Of a DNA stretch of 28,500 nucleotides, positions 1-9,538 are shown one piece after another (the first letter of the stretch is position 1; each line of letters starts with the position of its first letter). Location: assembly GCA_902464645.1 (NCBI GenBank), contig CABQKL010000012.1, positions 1 to 28,500 of the forward strand. The letters run 5' to 3'. Both the position numbers and the translations under genes were made by a program. Under the pieces are notes generated by a model, which saw only the letters and a list, made by a program, of their open reading frames with translations, made no database searches and was not told the origin of the DNA. Source of the DNA: an uncultured Collinsella sp. GTDB taxonomy: Bacteria; Actinomycetota; Coriobacteriia; Coriobacteriales; Coriobacteriaceae.

Positions 1-2079
<2,079 letters not shown>

Positions 2080-2277
2080 ATGTTGTTGTTCCTTATCTGC
2101 ACGCGCAAGGGGCACGGCATGCGGCCGCGCGGGCGTGCTTGGTAGTGCGCTAATACATACAAAACAGGTGCGCACAGAGAGGACGTTGCTCAGCACGCTG
2201 GCGATCGCTTTGGCAGCCCTATCACGCGCCGTCCAGACGCAGCAGCTCTAAGCGATGGAGCAGATTCGCCGCCGGTT

Positions 2278-2283
2278 AGTATA
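2278..2283 (-). promoter_or_regulatory. Candidate -10 element for the helicase gene
   Basis: The minus strand reads TATACT here, about 200 bases upstream of the helicase start, with no good -35 hexamer at normal spacing (a weak TTTACG is 21 bases further upstream). If used, the helicase mRNA would have a long leader, as is common for cold-inducible DEAD-box genes. The rest of 2080-2349 shows no gene or clear hairpin. Confidence 0.25.
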
Positions 2284-2349
2284 CCCGTGCTTCGCATGCC
2301 CCCACGTAAACCACAGATGACGAGGCGGACGCGGCGGGTCCGGACCGAT

Positions 2350-2650
2350 TGTCTCAATCTGTAACAGTTACGAGACAAAACCGGGTCTACACGTTACGGA
2401 TCGAGACATTCAGTCAGCATCCTTGGCTAACATCTCAATCTGTAACAGTTACCAAGTAAATCGACCCGTAACTGTTACAGATCAAGACAAACCAATCCGT
2501 CTGAAGACAACATCTCAATCTGTAACAGTTACGAAGCAAAACCGGCCCCAGATGTTACAGATTGAGACAGTTGAGTTGTCGGTCGAGGAACAATCTCAAT
2601 CTGTAACAACTAGACCCCGTATCCCCCGCCAGATGTTACAGATCGAGACA
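2350..2650. repeat. Left array: four 59-bp palindromic units, period 80-81 bp
   Basis: Units lie at 2350-2408, 2431-2489, 2511-2569 and 2592-2650. Each begins with an arm close to TGTCTCAATCTGTAACA and ends with its inverse, TGTTACAGATTGAGACA, around a 25-bp core. Unit starts are 81, 80 and 81 bp apart; the 21-22 bp between units are mostly unique. Arm changes are nearly all transitions (CTCAATC, CTCGATC, CTTGATC). The same unit with the same period recurs at 27996-28376. The array lies between two minus-strand genes. Function unknown: regulator-binding array, structured RNA, or a decayed mobile repeat family. Confidence 0.9.
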
Positions 2651-2681
2651 AACGTGCCGAACACCAACCCCGACAGGCAAC

Positions 2682-2726
2682 AAAAAGGACCGGACGTCCA
2701 GCCATCACAACTGGAACGTCCGGCCC
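2682..2726 (-). terminator. Rho-independent terminator of the GNAT gene
   Basis: GGACCGGACGTCCAG (2687-2701) pairs with the inverse copy at 2711-2726, with one bulge and a loop of about nine bases. On the minus strand the stem is followed by TTTTT (2686-2682). It lies about 45 bases past the GNAT stop codon. Confidence 0.8.
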
Positions 2727-2770
2727 CGTCAAGCACCAACTAGGGAAGCTGAACCAACAGATCGCAGCCT

Positions 2771-3319
2771 CTACTCTGCGTCCGGGTCCTTAAAGTTCTT
2801 GGGATCCAAGACCATGCAGGTGTAGGTAATGTCGTGGTCATCGTCGGGGATGGGCTCAAACCCGTTCTTACCAAAGAAGTCGATGAGCAGATGTGCGAGC
2901 TTAATCGGATCCGCATCAGGATCGTCAAAGAGATATTCGCTCAGATCCAGGAATGCAGGCTCCTGGTGGCCCTCGCTCTCCCAGTATCCCAACAGGGCGT
3001 CGTGCACCAGGCGCGCGCCATAGCCGTTACCGCGGTAGTCGGGGTCAACATACACATGGCTCAAAAACGTCGCCAGGTACTTGTTGAGCGGGTGCTCCGT
3101 AACGGCATCCGGCAGGTCGGGGTCATCTGAACCGCCCGTTACGCAAAAACCGACCAGCTCATCATCGGCAAAGACGCCCCAGAGGTAACAGTTCTCCTCG
3201 TCCTCGTCCTCAACAAAGTCCGCGTACTCGTCATAGACCTCGTAGCCCGACTGCTCATCCAGATCGACCATATCGTCGACGTCGTCGGGACCCAAAGCCC
3301 TTACTTCAACTTCAGCCAT
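2771..3319 (-). CDS. GNAT-family N-acetyltransferase
   Basis: Acetyl-CoA-dependent acyltransferase of the GNAT superfamily, 182 aa, substrate unknown. The family signature is motif A: a beta strand ending in VYVDP, then the acetyl-CoA loop R-G-N-G-Y-G followed by the helix ARLVHDALL, at about residues 91-110. The protein is strikingly acidic at both ends. The start at 3319 is preceded by AAAGGA. The gene has its own promoter (palindrome 3380-3391, -10 TATGCT at 3360-3355) and its own terminator. Sharing the palindrome with the kinase/FHA genes suggests co-regulation, so it may modify a component of the system; that link is inference. Confidence 0.85.
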   Translation of the reverse strand: MAEVEVRALGPDDVDDMVDLDEQSGYEVYDEYADFVEDEDEENCYLWGVFADDELVGFCVTGGSDDPDLPDAVTEHPLNKYLATFLSHVYVDPDYRGNGYGARLVHDALLGYWESEGHQEPAFLDLSEYLFDDPDADPIKLAHLLIDFFGKNGFEPIPDDDHDITYTCMVLDPKNFKDPDAE

Positions 3320-3354
3320 TGTCCTGTCCTTTCTCTCGCTTTCAGGACAACCCG

Positions 3355-3391
3355 AGCATACGCCGCTGTCCAGATAACCTGTTGCGCAACA
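3355..3391 (-). promoter_or_regulatory. Palindrome TGTTGCGCAACA plus -10 TATGCT (GNAT promoter)
   Basis: A perfect TGTTGCGCAACA at 3380-3391 is followed on the minus strand, after exactly 19 bases, by TATGCT (3360-3355). The predicted transcript start is near 3348, giving a leader of about 29 bases. This is one of seven promoters in the window with this palindrome and spacing. Confidence 0.65.
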
Positions 3392-3410
3392 TCGGAAACT
3401 GCGTCAATAC

Positions 3411-3424
3411 CGCCGTTAACGGCG
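3411..3424. repeat. 14-bp perfect palindrome over the stop codon of the membrane protein gene
   Basis: CGCCGTTAACGGCG is a perfect palindrome containing the TAA stop of the minus-strand gene at 3416-3961. No T-run follows, so it is not a classical terminator. It could stabilise the mRNA 3' end or bind a protein. Confidence 0.4.
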
Positions 3425-3961
3425 ACGACGCCTCAGGGCAACGCAGGCAACGACAATCGCCAGCAGCACCAAGCCCTGGAAATTGATGCGGCTAATAGCA
3501 AAGCCCGAAGGAACAATAAAACTGTCGTAGAACATGTCGAGCAGGCCGATAAACACCAAAAACGCGATGAAGATCCAGAACACGCGACTCCTTAAAATGG
3601 GAGTAAACATGTCGAGTACCGAGCCACCCGAAGAAGAACCCTGATAGCCTATTAAATCAAACGGCTCATCCTTTTCCACCTCGTCGGCATCGCTCGAAGT
3701 GCCTGAAGACTCGGACTCCAAATCGCGACGATCCGTCCAATACCCGGGCACATGGTCGCGCTCACCAAGGTACTCACCGTTTTTGACCACCGGCTCAAAC
3801 AACATGGCACTCGAAAGATCCTCGAGCTCCTCGCGAATCAACTGGTCGGTGCGAGCGTCATGAGGCTCCTCGAGCTCGCACTCAAGCTCATACATATGCT
3901 CCATGACCCGCTCGTAATCTTCTTCGGACATATCGTCATCGTAATAGGAGTTCCCGCTCAT
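3416..3961 (-). CDS. Acidic two-helix membrane protein, unknown function
   Basis: 181 aa, no family recognised. The first 110 residues are hydrophilic and very acidic (runs of D/E with many Tyr and Met), followed by a Ser/Gly-rich stretch. Two hydrophobic segments lie at about 128-148 (VFWIFIAFLVFIGLL) and 158-175, and the protein ends in six consecutive arginines, which by the positive-inside rule points to a cytoplasmic C-terminus. It is therefore probably a hairpin membrane protein with both ends inside. The start at 3961 has GAGGGA upstream. Its promoter palindrome (4031-4042) faces the one for the large protein on the other strand. A membrane partner or sensor of the signalling set is a reasonable guess only. 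Confidence 0.8.
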   Translation of the reverse strand: MSGNSYYDDDMSEEDYERVMEHMYELECELEEPHDARTDQLIREELEDLSSAMLFEPVVKNGEYLGERDHVPGYWTDRRDLESESSGTSSDADEVEKDEPFDLIGYQGSSSGGSVLDMFTPILRSRVFWIFIAFLVFIGLLDMFYDSFIVPSGFAISRINFQGLVLLAIVVACVALRRRRR

Positions 3962-4005
3962 CGTTCATCCCTCATTCAAGAACCGAATCCCTTTTGGACA
4001 ACTCA

Positions 4006-4042
4006 AGTGTAGAAATCCATACCGAGCAGACGTTGCGCAACA
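4006..4042 (-). promoter_or_regulatory. Palindrome CGTTGCGCAACA plus -10 TACACT
   Basis: The site at 4031-4042 is one base off the TGTTGCGCAACA consensus. Reading the minus strand, 19 bases separate it from TACACT (4011-4006). The predicted leader of the membrane-protein gene is about 38 bases. Confidence 0.6.
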
Positions 4043-4120
4043 TTGCCGGGAACGAGACGGATCCGCTCTCAAAACGTCTCGGGACAAACCGTTCCGCATT
4101 CCAATTTGCGCACTCGCGGA

Positions 4121-4157
4121 TGTTGCGCAACGTTCTCGCCCATCGGGGCGGTAGCGT
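4121..4157 (+). promoter_or_regulatory. Palindrome TGTTGCGCAACG plus -10 TAGCGT
   Basis: The site at 4121-4132 is followed after 19 bases by TAGCGT (4152-4157). The predicted transcript starts near 4164, about 64 bases before the ATG at 4228. Its centre is 90 bp from the oppositely directed site at 4031-4042. Both belong to one divergent control region. Confidence 0.6.
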
Positions 4158-4227
4158 TCGAGTTAGCAAAGCCACGAGCCCTAAAACCAGGGATCGTCGG
4201 CTTCCACCGCATACGAAAGAAGGAACG

Positions 4228-6858
4228 ATGGACGAGATTTTTGAGCATCTGCTTCAAGATACCGACCGAGGGATCTCGATCAACCAGATTGTCAATCGTA
4301 TCGTGTTTCCCAACCACGATATCTGCATGCAGGCCAAAGCTGCCCTGGAGCGAGACTATGGCGAGTTCTGCTTTGCTGCCGTGATCCCCGATTACGAGGA
4401 CTTCCAGCACATGGATCCGACCGACGCCATCAATGCCGCCCTGGAAACCTGCGGGTCCGACGGCGAAGAGGTCACCAACGTCGTCTGGGGCTACAACTCG
4501 CTCCAGTACGAATACAACGGCATCCCTTCGCTGGAGGTTGCCAAGACTATCTCCAAGATGATCGGCGTTCCCGTCTACTACGAGTACACCGATGCCGATG
4601 AGATCGCCGCCGGCGCCGTGATCGCCGATGCGCAAGGCGATAGCGTCTCGTTTGCAAACGTGGTCGACAAGAGCTGCTGGGTGTATTTCCCGGAGGGGTT
4701 CGACGGTGCCACCGACACCCTGTTCCGCTGCGGCATGGGAACCATGTCCATGCCCGACGGAAGCCAAAAGTACTTTGAGGACACCACCGACCCCATCATG
4801 CGTTCGTATGCGCAACGCGGAAACGTGTCCCTGTACTTCGACTTTCTCAAGGACCAGTTTGGCGCCCAAGAGGAGCCCCAGGCAGAGTCCGATGCCCAGG
4901 CAGAGTCCGATGCCCAGGCAGAGTCCGATGCCCAGGCAGAGTCCAATGCCCAGGCATCGGGCAACGTCTACATGTCCCAGGCCATGGGCGCGATGACGTT
5001 TCGCATCGTCTTTCCCAATCATGACTGCTGCGAGTATATCCGCGATGATCTCGACAAGTGCTTTGGCGGGTTCTCGCTCCAGGCGATTTGCGGCACGCCC
5101 GATAGCACGTTTGACTCACCCGATGAGGTCCTGAGGACCATGGTGGGTCACGGAATCCCCGATGATGCAACCGATGTCGAATGGGGCTATAACTCCGTAT
5201 GCTATCGCGTGGCGCACTCCGTGCCCAACGCCGTCGTTCTCGAGGCGCTCGTCCAGCACTACAAAATTCCGCTATACGTCGAGTATTTCGATGAGCTTAA
5301 ACGCGCGACCGGCGCTGCTATTACGATCCCCGACATAGCAAACCCGACCGCATTCGTCCCCGGCACACTCGGATGCAAAGAGCAGATGTACTTTGACCAT
5401 GGCAGCGACAACGAAGGCTACGTTGCACTTCGATGCGGCTATTGCCAGGCAGTCTCCGATGATGGCAAAACGCGCATTTCCTTTGTCGACGACCCATCGC
5501 AGTCAGTCATGGCGGAAATGGCAGAAGAAGCATCGGTCGGAGTCTACGTTAGGCTGCTTAAAAAATTCGATCTTGAGCAAGTTCTCCCCGCTGGATATCA
5601 GAAACCGGCTTCTCGTCCCGCCGCAAGCTCCAAAAAGAGCACTTCGACCTCCTCGACAGAAAAATCGAAAATCAGCCTGTGGATGAACCCCATTGCAGAA
5701 AAGCATGTCTGGAACTCCCTCGATGCCTACGGTCAAAAGCAGGGCAAGCGAAATGACATGAACATGTTCTTTTTGGAGCCGCTCTATCGCGGCGGCGATC
5801 GGATCCGAGACCCATTTGGATTTGCCACAGGCCGCAAACCTTTGCCGGCTTACGCAAGCCACCAGGCGCACCGCAAGGTTATCGACGCCGCCCTTACTAC
5901 CGACATAGAAGTCGACGCGCTTGTCGCGGGGCTTCTCGGCCAAGACCTGTTGACATCCGAAGAGCTCAACGCGCTGCACCGCGATATCGAGCTCAAGGCC
6001 CAAGGCATAAGCGCCATCGCCACCGGAAGAGGCGCCGCACTCGAAAGCCGTTGCGACTCGGTTTGCTACCTTATTGCAAAGCTCCGGAGCCATGACGGCG
6101 ACAATAGCCATCGCTTTATGATGTGGATGGCGGACACCGACCAAGCCGTACGCGTAAAGTTCTACGGCGAGGCGCCGGCAATCGGCGCGCCCTTTACGTG
6201 CCGCTTTAGCGTAGTGGAAAATGACGTCATTACGTACTGGATGCCCGTCGAGGGCGAGAAGGGCTTCTCTCGCTATAAGCAGATTCCCGAGGGAGGACGC
6301 ATCGACGTCTCCGCGGCAAAGAGCGACTCTGCCGCCATGAGCGCCCTGCGCAAGGCCAACGCGATGTTCCTTAAGGCGTGCGGACTCAAGCAGACCGCAC
6401 CGTCCAAAACGCGCATGACCCCGGAGCAGTCGCAACGATTTAGCGAGCTGCGAGAGAAACTGGGCCGTAAAACGGGTTATGCCCTTACGGTGCTCTTCTC
6501 GCGCTGCGTACTCTGCAGCGCCGAAGCCGACCGATTCCTCGAGCTCATGGAGCACGCCGCTGCCGCGCACGATCGTGGAGAGGTGATCGACGTCGACGAT
6601 GCCGAGGTCGTAGAGCACAAGGCCGTTTACATGGTTGGCCCGATCTCTACCGAGGATGGTACTTGTCAGCTCTACAACCCCAACACCGTCAACTTTGAGG
6701 ACTTTAGGTTCCAGCCCAACCTGCTCGAAGACTTCCATACCGACCTGCCCCGTGCCGGCAGCTTTATCAACATTGCAACGAGCGTCGTTGAGTCGGACGT
6801 CATCGCCGCCTGGGCGGGCTACAACCCGGGCAACGCCCAGCGCTCGGCGCGCTACTAG
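4228..6858 (+). CDS. Large cytoplasmic protein with duplicated N-terminal domain, unknown function
   Basis: 876 aa, family not recognised. Two related domains are visible: residues about 24-213 and 258-460 both start RIVFPNHD, continue to an L/W-rich WGYNS motif (VVWGYNS, VEWGYNS), a PxYxEY strand and a RCG segment. They are joined by a linker of AQAESD repeats encoded by 18-bp tandem DNA repeats. A Ser/Thr/Lys linker (about 470-490) leads to a third, unrelated C-terminal region of about 380 residues. No signal peptide or membrane helix. The start at 4228 has AAGAAGGA four bases upstream; an in-frame ATG at 3994 is rejected because the extension would run through both promoter palindromes. 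The WGYNS duplication suggests paired binding domains. Co-regulation with the kinase operon suggests a role in the same process. Confidence 0.85.
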   Translation: MDEIFEHLLQDTDRGISINQIVNRIVFPNHDICMQAKAALERDYGEFCFAAVIPDYEDFQHMDPTDAINAALETCGSDGEEVTNVVWGYNSLQYEYNGIPSLEVAKTISKMIGVPVYYEYTDADEIAAGAVIADAQGDSVSFANVVDKSCWVYFPEGFDGATDTLFRCGMGTMSMPDGSQKYFEDTTDPIMRSYAQRGNVSLYFDFLKDQFGAQEEPQAESDAQAESDAQAESDAQAESNAQASGNVYMSQAMGAMTFRIVFPNHDCCEYIRDDLDKCFGGFSLQAICGTPDSTFDSPDEVLRTMVGHGIPDDATDVEWGYNSVCYRVAHSVPNAVVLEALVQHYKIPLYVEYFDELKRATGAAITIPDIANPTAFVPGTLGCKEQMYFDHGSDNEGYVALRCGYCQAVSDDGKTRISFVDDPSQSVMAEMAEEASVGVYVRLLKKFDLEQVLPAGYQKPASRPAASSKKSTSTSSTEKSKISLWMNPIAEKHVWNSLDAYGQKQGKRNDMNMFFLEPLYRGGDRIRDPFGFATGRKPLPAYASHQAHRKVIDAALTTDIEVDALVAGLLGQDLLTSEELNALHRDIELKAQGISAIATGRGAALESRCDSVCYLIAKLRSHDGDNSHRFMMWMADTDQAVRVKFYGEAPAIGAPFTCRFSVVENDVITYWMPVEGEKGFSRYKQIPEGGRIDVSAAKSDSAAMSALRKANAMFLKACGLKQTAPSKTRMTPEQSQRFSELREKLGRKTGYALTVLFSRCVLCSAEADRFLELMEHAAAAHDRGEVIDVDDAEVVEHKAVYMVGPISTEDGTCQLYNPNTVNFEDFRFQPNLLEDFHTDLPRAGSFINIATSVVESDVIAAWAGYNPGNAQRSARY
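4876..4956 (+). repeat. 18-bp tandem repeats encoding AQAESD
   Basis: Four units of GCCCAGGCAGAGTCCGAT (the first begins CCC, the fourth ends AAT) plus a half unit, in frame with the coding sequence. They form a flexible acidic linker at residues about 217-243. Near-identical units indicate recent slippage, so copy number probably varies between strains. Confidence 0.9.
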
Positions 6859-6888
6859 AGAGCGATTGGCACGACCAAGCCATGTATC

Positions 6889-6900
6889 TGTTGCGCGGCA
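6889..6900. promoter_or_regulatory. Degenerate palindrome TGTTGCGCGGCA
   Basis: Two bases off the consensus, centred 45 bp upstream of the perfect site at 6934-6945. It may be an auxiliary site for cooperative binding; no -10 lies at the 19-bp distance from it. Confidence 0.4.
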
Positions 6901-6933
6901 TCGCCCCTGGACGTCGAACCGCACCGTCCGCGA

Positions 6934-6970
6934 TGTTGCGCAACAGAATGCAACGCAGGCGGCCTAGTAT
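6934..6970 (+). promoter_or_regulatory. Palindrome TGTTGCGCAACA plus -10 TAGTAT
   Basis: A perfect site at 6934-6945, then 19 bases, then TAGTAT (6965-6970). The predicted transcript starts near 6977, giving a 74-base leader before the ATG at 7051. It lies in the 192-bp gap between the two large plus-strand genes, so the second gene has its own promoter. Confidence 0.65.
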
Positions 6971-7050
6971 GCGAAGTAACAGGCGCGCGCAGGTCAGACG
7001 CATCGAATCTGGCCTTCGCGCGCAACACAAATCATCGCAGGGAGCACACC

Positions 7051-8322
7051 ATGGCGCGTGACACATCAAACGTTCCGGTTGTTAACTTGCCGCTCGCTTA
7101 CAAGTTCGACGGCAACGGCAACATCATCCAGAAAGTCTTTTTTGGCGTAAATGCGGTATTCGGCCCCGTCTGGTACTGGTGGTACTTCAAAAGCAATCGT
7201 GATCCCAACTTTTGGCTCGGTGACAGCGAAATGGACGGCTATGATCCCGATGAATGCTCTACCGAGTTCCTGCACCGCATGGATAACTTTACGCCCGAGG
7301 AGAGCTGCAACCTCTTTGAAGTCGCAAAGTATTGCGACCGCATGACGGGTGTTACCGTCTTTGACGTCGTAAACGGGCGAAATGTAAACGAGCGACACCT
7401 GGATGACTACTACACCGGCTACGACCTTGGCATCAAAGATGATGACGAGGACGAAGAAGACGACACAGACATCGAGATGGAGTTTGAAGGGCAACCTGTT
7501 AGCCCCCAGCCGATGCGCGTATGCGACGAGGGCCCCTGCCAGTTTATGCTGCCGCCCGTTTTAAACTGCGGAACGGACGACGGTTCTGGCTACGAGGTCG
7601 AGATTCCCCTGCGCGCCAAAACGACCAAGAGCGGTACTCCGCAGGAGCGACTATCGTTCTATATCCCCGCCGACGTCGCCGTACAGTGGTTCCGCGAGGT
7701 CACGGACGAGCCGCAGGCCGACTACCAACTGTTCCAAACTGTTTGGATGGATCGGGCCAATCGTCTTGAGAACCCGCACTTTGTCGACCACCTGTTTTCC
7801 TATGCGTTTTGGCAGGAGCGACTGCTGCGCATCCTGCACTACACGTACAAACGTGGCAAGGTGCAGAGTGCGCGCATCGTTGCCGATTACGAAGGCGATG
7901 CCGCCGAGTTTATTGGTAAGCACTATCCGGAGACCGAGGTCATCGCTCTTCAGGGCAACGAGAACGCCTTTGAAACGGGAGCCGCCTATCTGGTGGACCT
8001 CACGCTGGACTACAAATACAAGGGCGACAAGCTTGTCGAGAAAAAGACGTTCTCGGTCCTTGGCAGCTTTGGACGCGAATGGTATCGACTCTTTAGCGGC
8101 AATCCCAACGCCACCGTTGATGATTTCTATGCATGGTGCGAGCAAACCGACACCTACGAGCCCCTGCGTCAGGCAGCCGAAACCGCCGGCGCAATCGTTC
8201 AGTACACCACCTACGGACTAAAGGATGGCAAGCTCACCAGCAAACGCACCGAAGACCACCAAGGCCGCACCAACGTCGAGATTAATGAGGCGGCCGAGCT
8301 GAGAGACCGCATGTTCACATAG
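7051..8322 (+). CDS. Protein with internal duplication and acidic linker, unknown function
   Basis: 423 aa, family not recognised. Residues about 16-60 (AYKFDGNGN...KVFFGV...FGPVWYWWY) and about 319-365 (DYKYKGDK...KTFSVLGSFGREWYRLF) share the pattern Y-K-F/Y-x-G, K-x-F-x-V, F-G-x-x-W-Y, so the protein carries two copies of one aromatic-rich domain. A very acidic stretch (about 127-147) and a middle region of about 150 residues separate them. No signal peptide or convincing membrane helix. The start at 7051 has AGGGAG upstream. It has its own cluster-type promoter and ends at a strong hairpin shared with the convergent operon. Probably a soluble component of the same system. Confidence 0.85.
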   Translation: MARDTSNVPVVNLPLAYKFDGNGNIIQKVFFGVNAVFGPVWYWWYFKSNRDPNFWLGDSEMDGYDPDECSTEFLHRMDNFTPEESCNLFEVAKYCDRMTGVTVFDVVNGRNVNERHLDDYYTGYDLGIKDDDEDEEDDTDIEMEFEGQPVSPQPMRVCDEGPCQFMLPPVLNCGTDDGSGYEVEIPLRAKTTKSGTPQERLSFYIPADVAVQWFREVTDEPQADYQLFQTVWMDRANRLENPHFVDHLFSYAFWQERLLRILHYTYKRGKVQSARIVADYEGDAAEFIGKHYPETEVIALQGNENAFETGAAYLVDLTLDYKYKGDKLVEKKTFSVLGSFGREWYRLFSGNPNATVDDFYAWCEQTDTYEPLRQAAETAGAIVQYTTYGLKDGKLTSKRTEDHQGRTNVEINEAAELRDRMFT

Positions 8323-8360
8323 GCGGTAGATAGACTGCCACAACTCAGAAATAGATAAAG

Positions 8361-8392
8361 AAGTGGGGCTCGGAAATAACCGAGCCCCACTT
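8361..8392. terminator. Bidirectional terminator between convergent genes
   Basis: A perfect 13-bp stem AAGTGGGGCTCGG / CCGAGCCCCACTT with a six-base loop. It is followed by CTATTTG on the plus strand and CTTTATCT on the minus strand. It sits between the plus-strand gene ending at 8322 and the minus-strand operon ending at 8447. Confidence 0.8.
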
Positions 8393-8446
8393 CTATTTGT
8401 TCGTTTATGGCCTTGCAGCAAAAGCACTCTGCCGCTCCAAGGGACC

Positions 8447-9511
8447 TTACCGCTCCTCTAGCGTCCAGCCCTTCTGGGTACAAAGATCGCGCAGGGTGGC
8501 CACCAGGTCCGCGTTGGTGTTGCTGTCGACCACGATCTTGTCGATGTGATCAGCGGCAATGTTGAGCTTGGGGAACGAGTGGCTGCAACCCGACAGGTTG
8601 AGCTCACCGACGTTGCAGGTAATCTCGAGTGCGCCAAGAATGTCATCATTCGAAAGATCAATCTTCTCGACGTCGCCCTGAAGGCCTTGGTCAACGGTAA
8701 AGAACATCAGGTTCTTAAGACCCGAAGCGTTGATGGAATTGACAGCACCCTTAAGGCCTTCAATACAAAAGGAATTGAGCTTGGGGCAGACGCTCAGGTC
8801 GAGGTCCTGGGTCGTCATGTCGCCAAACTTGAGCACCTCAAGTGCCTCGAGCTCGCTAAAGTCCGCACTCTTGGCGCTCAGGGTATTGATGCCGAGCGTA
8901 TCGAGCTTGTCCAGCTTGCTAATGGGCGTGAAGTCCGTCACCTCGTCACTCACGACCAGCTCTGTAATGCGCTGGGTCTCCTTGGCGGTCAGCTGGCCAT
9001 CGTCATCGTTATCGTAGTCGGCAAGCAGCCCGTGCAGGGTATCATCCGTGATCGCATCAACATCGACGAGACCTTTTTCTTTCTTGGTCTCGGAGCCAGA
9101 GGCGTCAGTTGAGCTCGACTCTTTAGAGGCGCTCGACGAGGCTCCCCCGCCGCCTTGCACATCACCGACGCCGCCAATCACGGCAAAAGCAGCAACCGCG
9201 CCTATGACCACAACCGCCGCAAGCACTACCAGGGCGCGAACGCCGCCCAAGCGAGAAACGGCTTCATTTGCACGTTCAGCCGCCTGTCCATTCGGCTGCC
9301 TGGCAGGGCGAGGGATCCGACTTGTCGAACGCCCCGGCGTCTGCTGCGCCTGCCCAGCAGACTGTTCGGTTGCCTGCCCGTTCGGACGCATATTCACCCG
9401 CACATCCGGCGTCTCGGCAGCCTGCTCATGAGCCCCGCCCGAAGGCTGCTCGGTCACACGCTGAACCCGTTCGTCATCCCGCCAAGACATGTCGGGCTTA
9501 AAATTCGCCAT
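8447..9511 (-). CDS. Membrane-anchored EF-hand/LRR-like protein (paralogue 1)
   Basis: 354 aa. A Gln/Pro-rich cytoplasmic part (1-88), one membrane helix (about 92-115), a Gly/Ser/Thr linker, then an outer region. The outer region starts with a canonical EF-hand-type loop D-N-D-D-D-G-Q-L-T-A-K-E (167-178: Asp at 1, 3, 5, Gly at 6, Leu at 8, Glu at 12), so Ca2+ binding is likely. It continues into irregular leucine-rich repeats (LDTLGI, LEVLKF, LNSFCI, LKNLMFF). The start at 9511 is chosen because GAGGAG lies seven bases upstream; a GTG at 9526 would overlap that site. Last gene of the ten-gene operon, 27 bp after its paralogue. Likely an extracellular ligand- or calcium-sensing arm; inference. 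Confidence 0.85.
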   Translation of the reverse strand: MANFKPDMSWRDDERVQRVTEQPSGGAHEQAAETPDVRVNMRPNGQATEQSAGQAQQTPGRSTSRIPRPARQPNGQAAERANEAVSRLGGVRALVVLAAVVVIGAVAAFAVIGGVGDVQGGGGASSSASKESSSTDASGSETKKEKGLVDVDAITDDTLHGLLADYDNDDDGQLTAKETQRITELVVSDEVTDFTPISKLDKLDTLGINTLSAKSADFSELEALEVLKFGDMTTQDLDLSVCPKLNSFCIEGLKGAVNSINASGLKNLMFFTVDQGLQGDVEKIDLSNDDILGALEITCNVGELNLSGCSHSFPKLNIAADHIDKIVVDSNTNADLVATLRDLCTQKGWTLEER

Positions 9512-9538
9512 ATCGCTTCTCCTCACTTGAGCGCATCG

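Noticed and set aside
2350..2650. CRISPR array
   Set aside because: Repeats alternate in orientation, arms are short and vary, gaps are partly related to each other, and no cas gene is present.
2423..2743. Plus-strand open frame of 106 codons
   Set aside because: It runs through the palindromic array and the GNAT terminator; its repeated SVTVT and MLQIET peptides are just translated repeat arms.
3994..4227. 78-codon N-terminal extension of the large plus-strand protein
   Set aside because: It would contain two operator palindromes and the predicted -10, while a good Shine-Dalgarno precedes the ATG at 4228.
5503..6924. Minus-strand open frame of 473 codons
   Set aside because: Antisense to the large plus-strand protein, which has a Shine-Dalgarno, internal domain duplication and normal composition.
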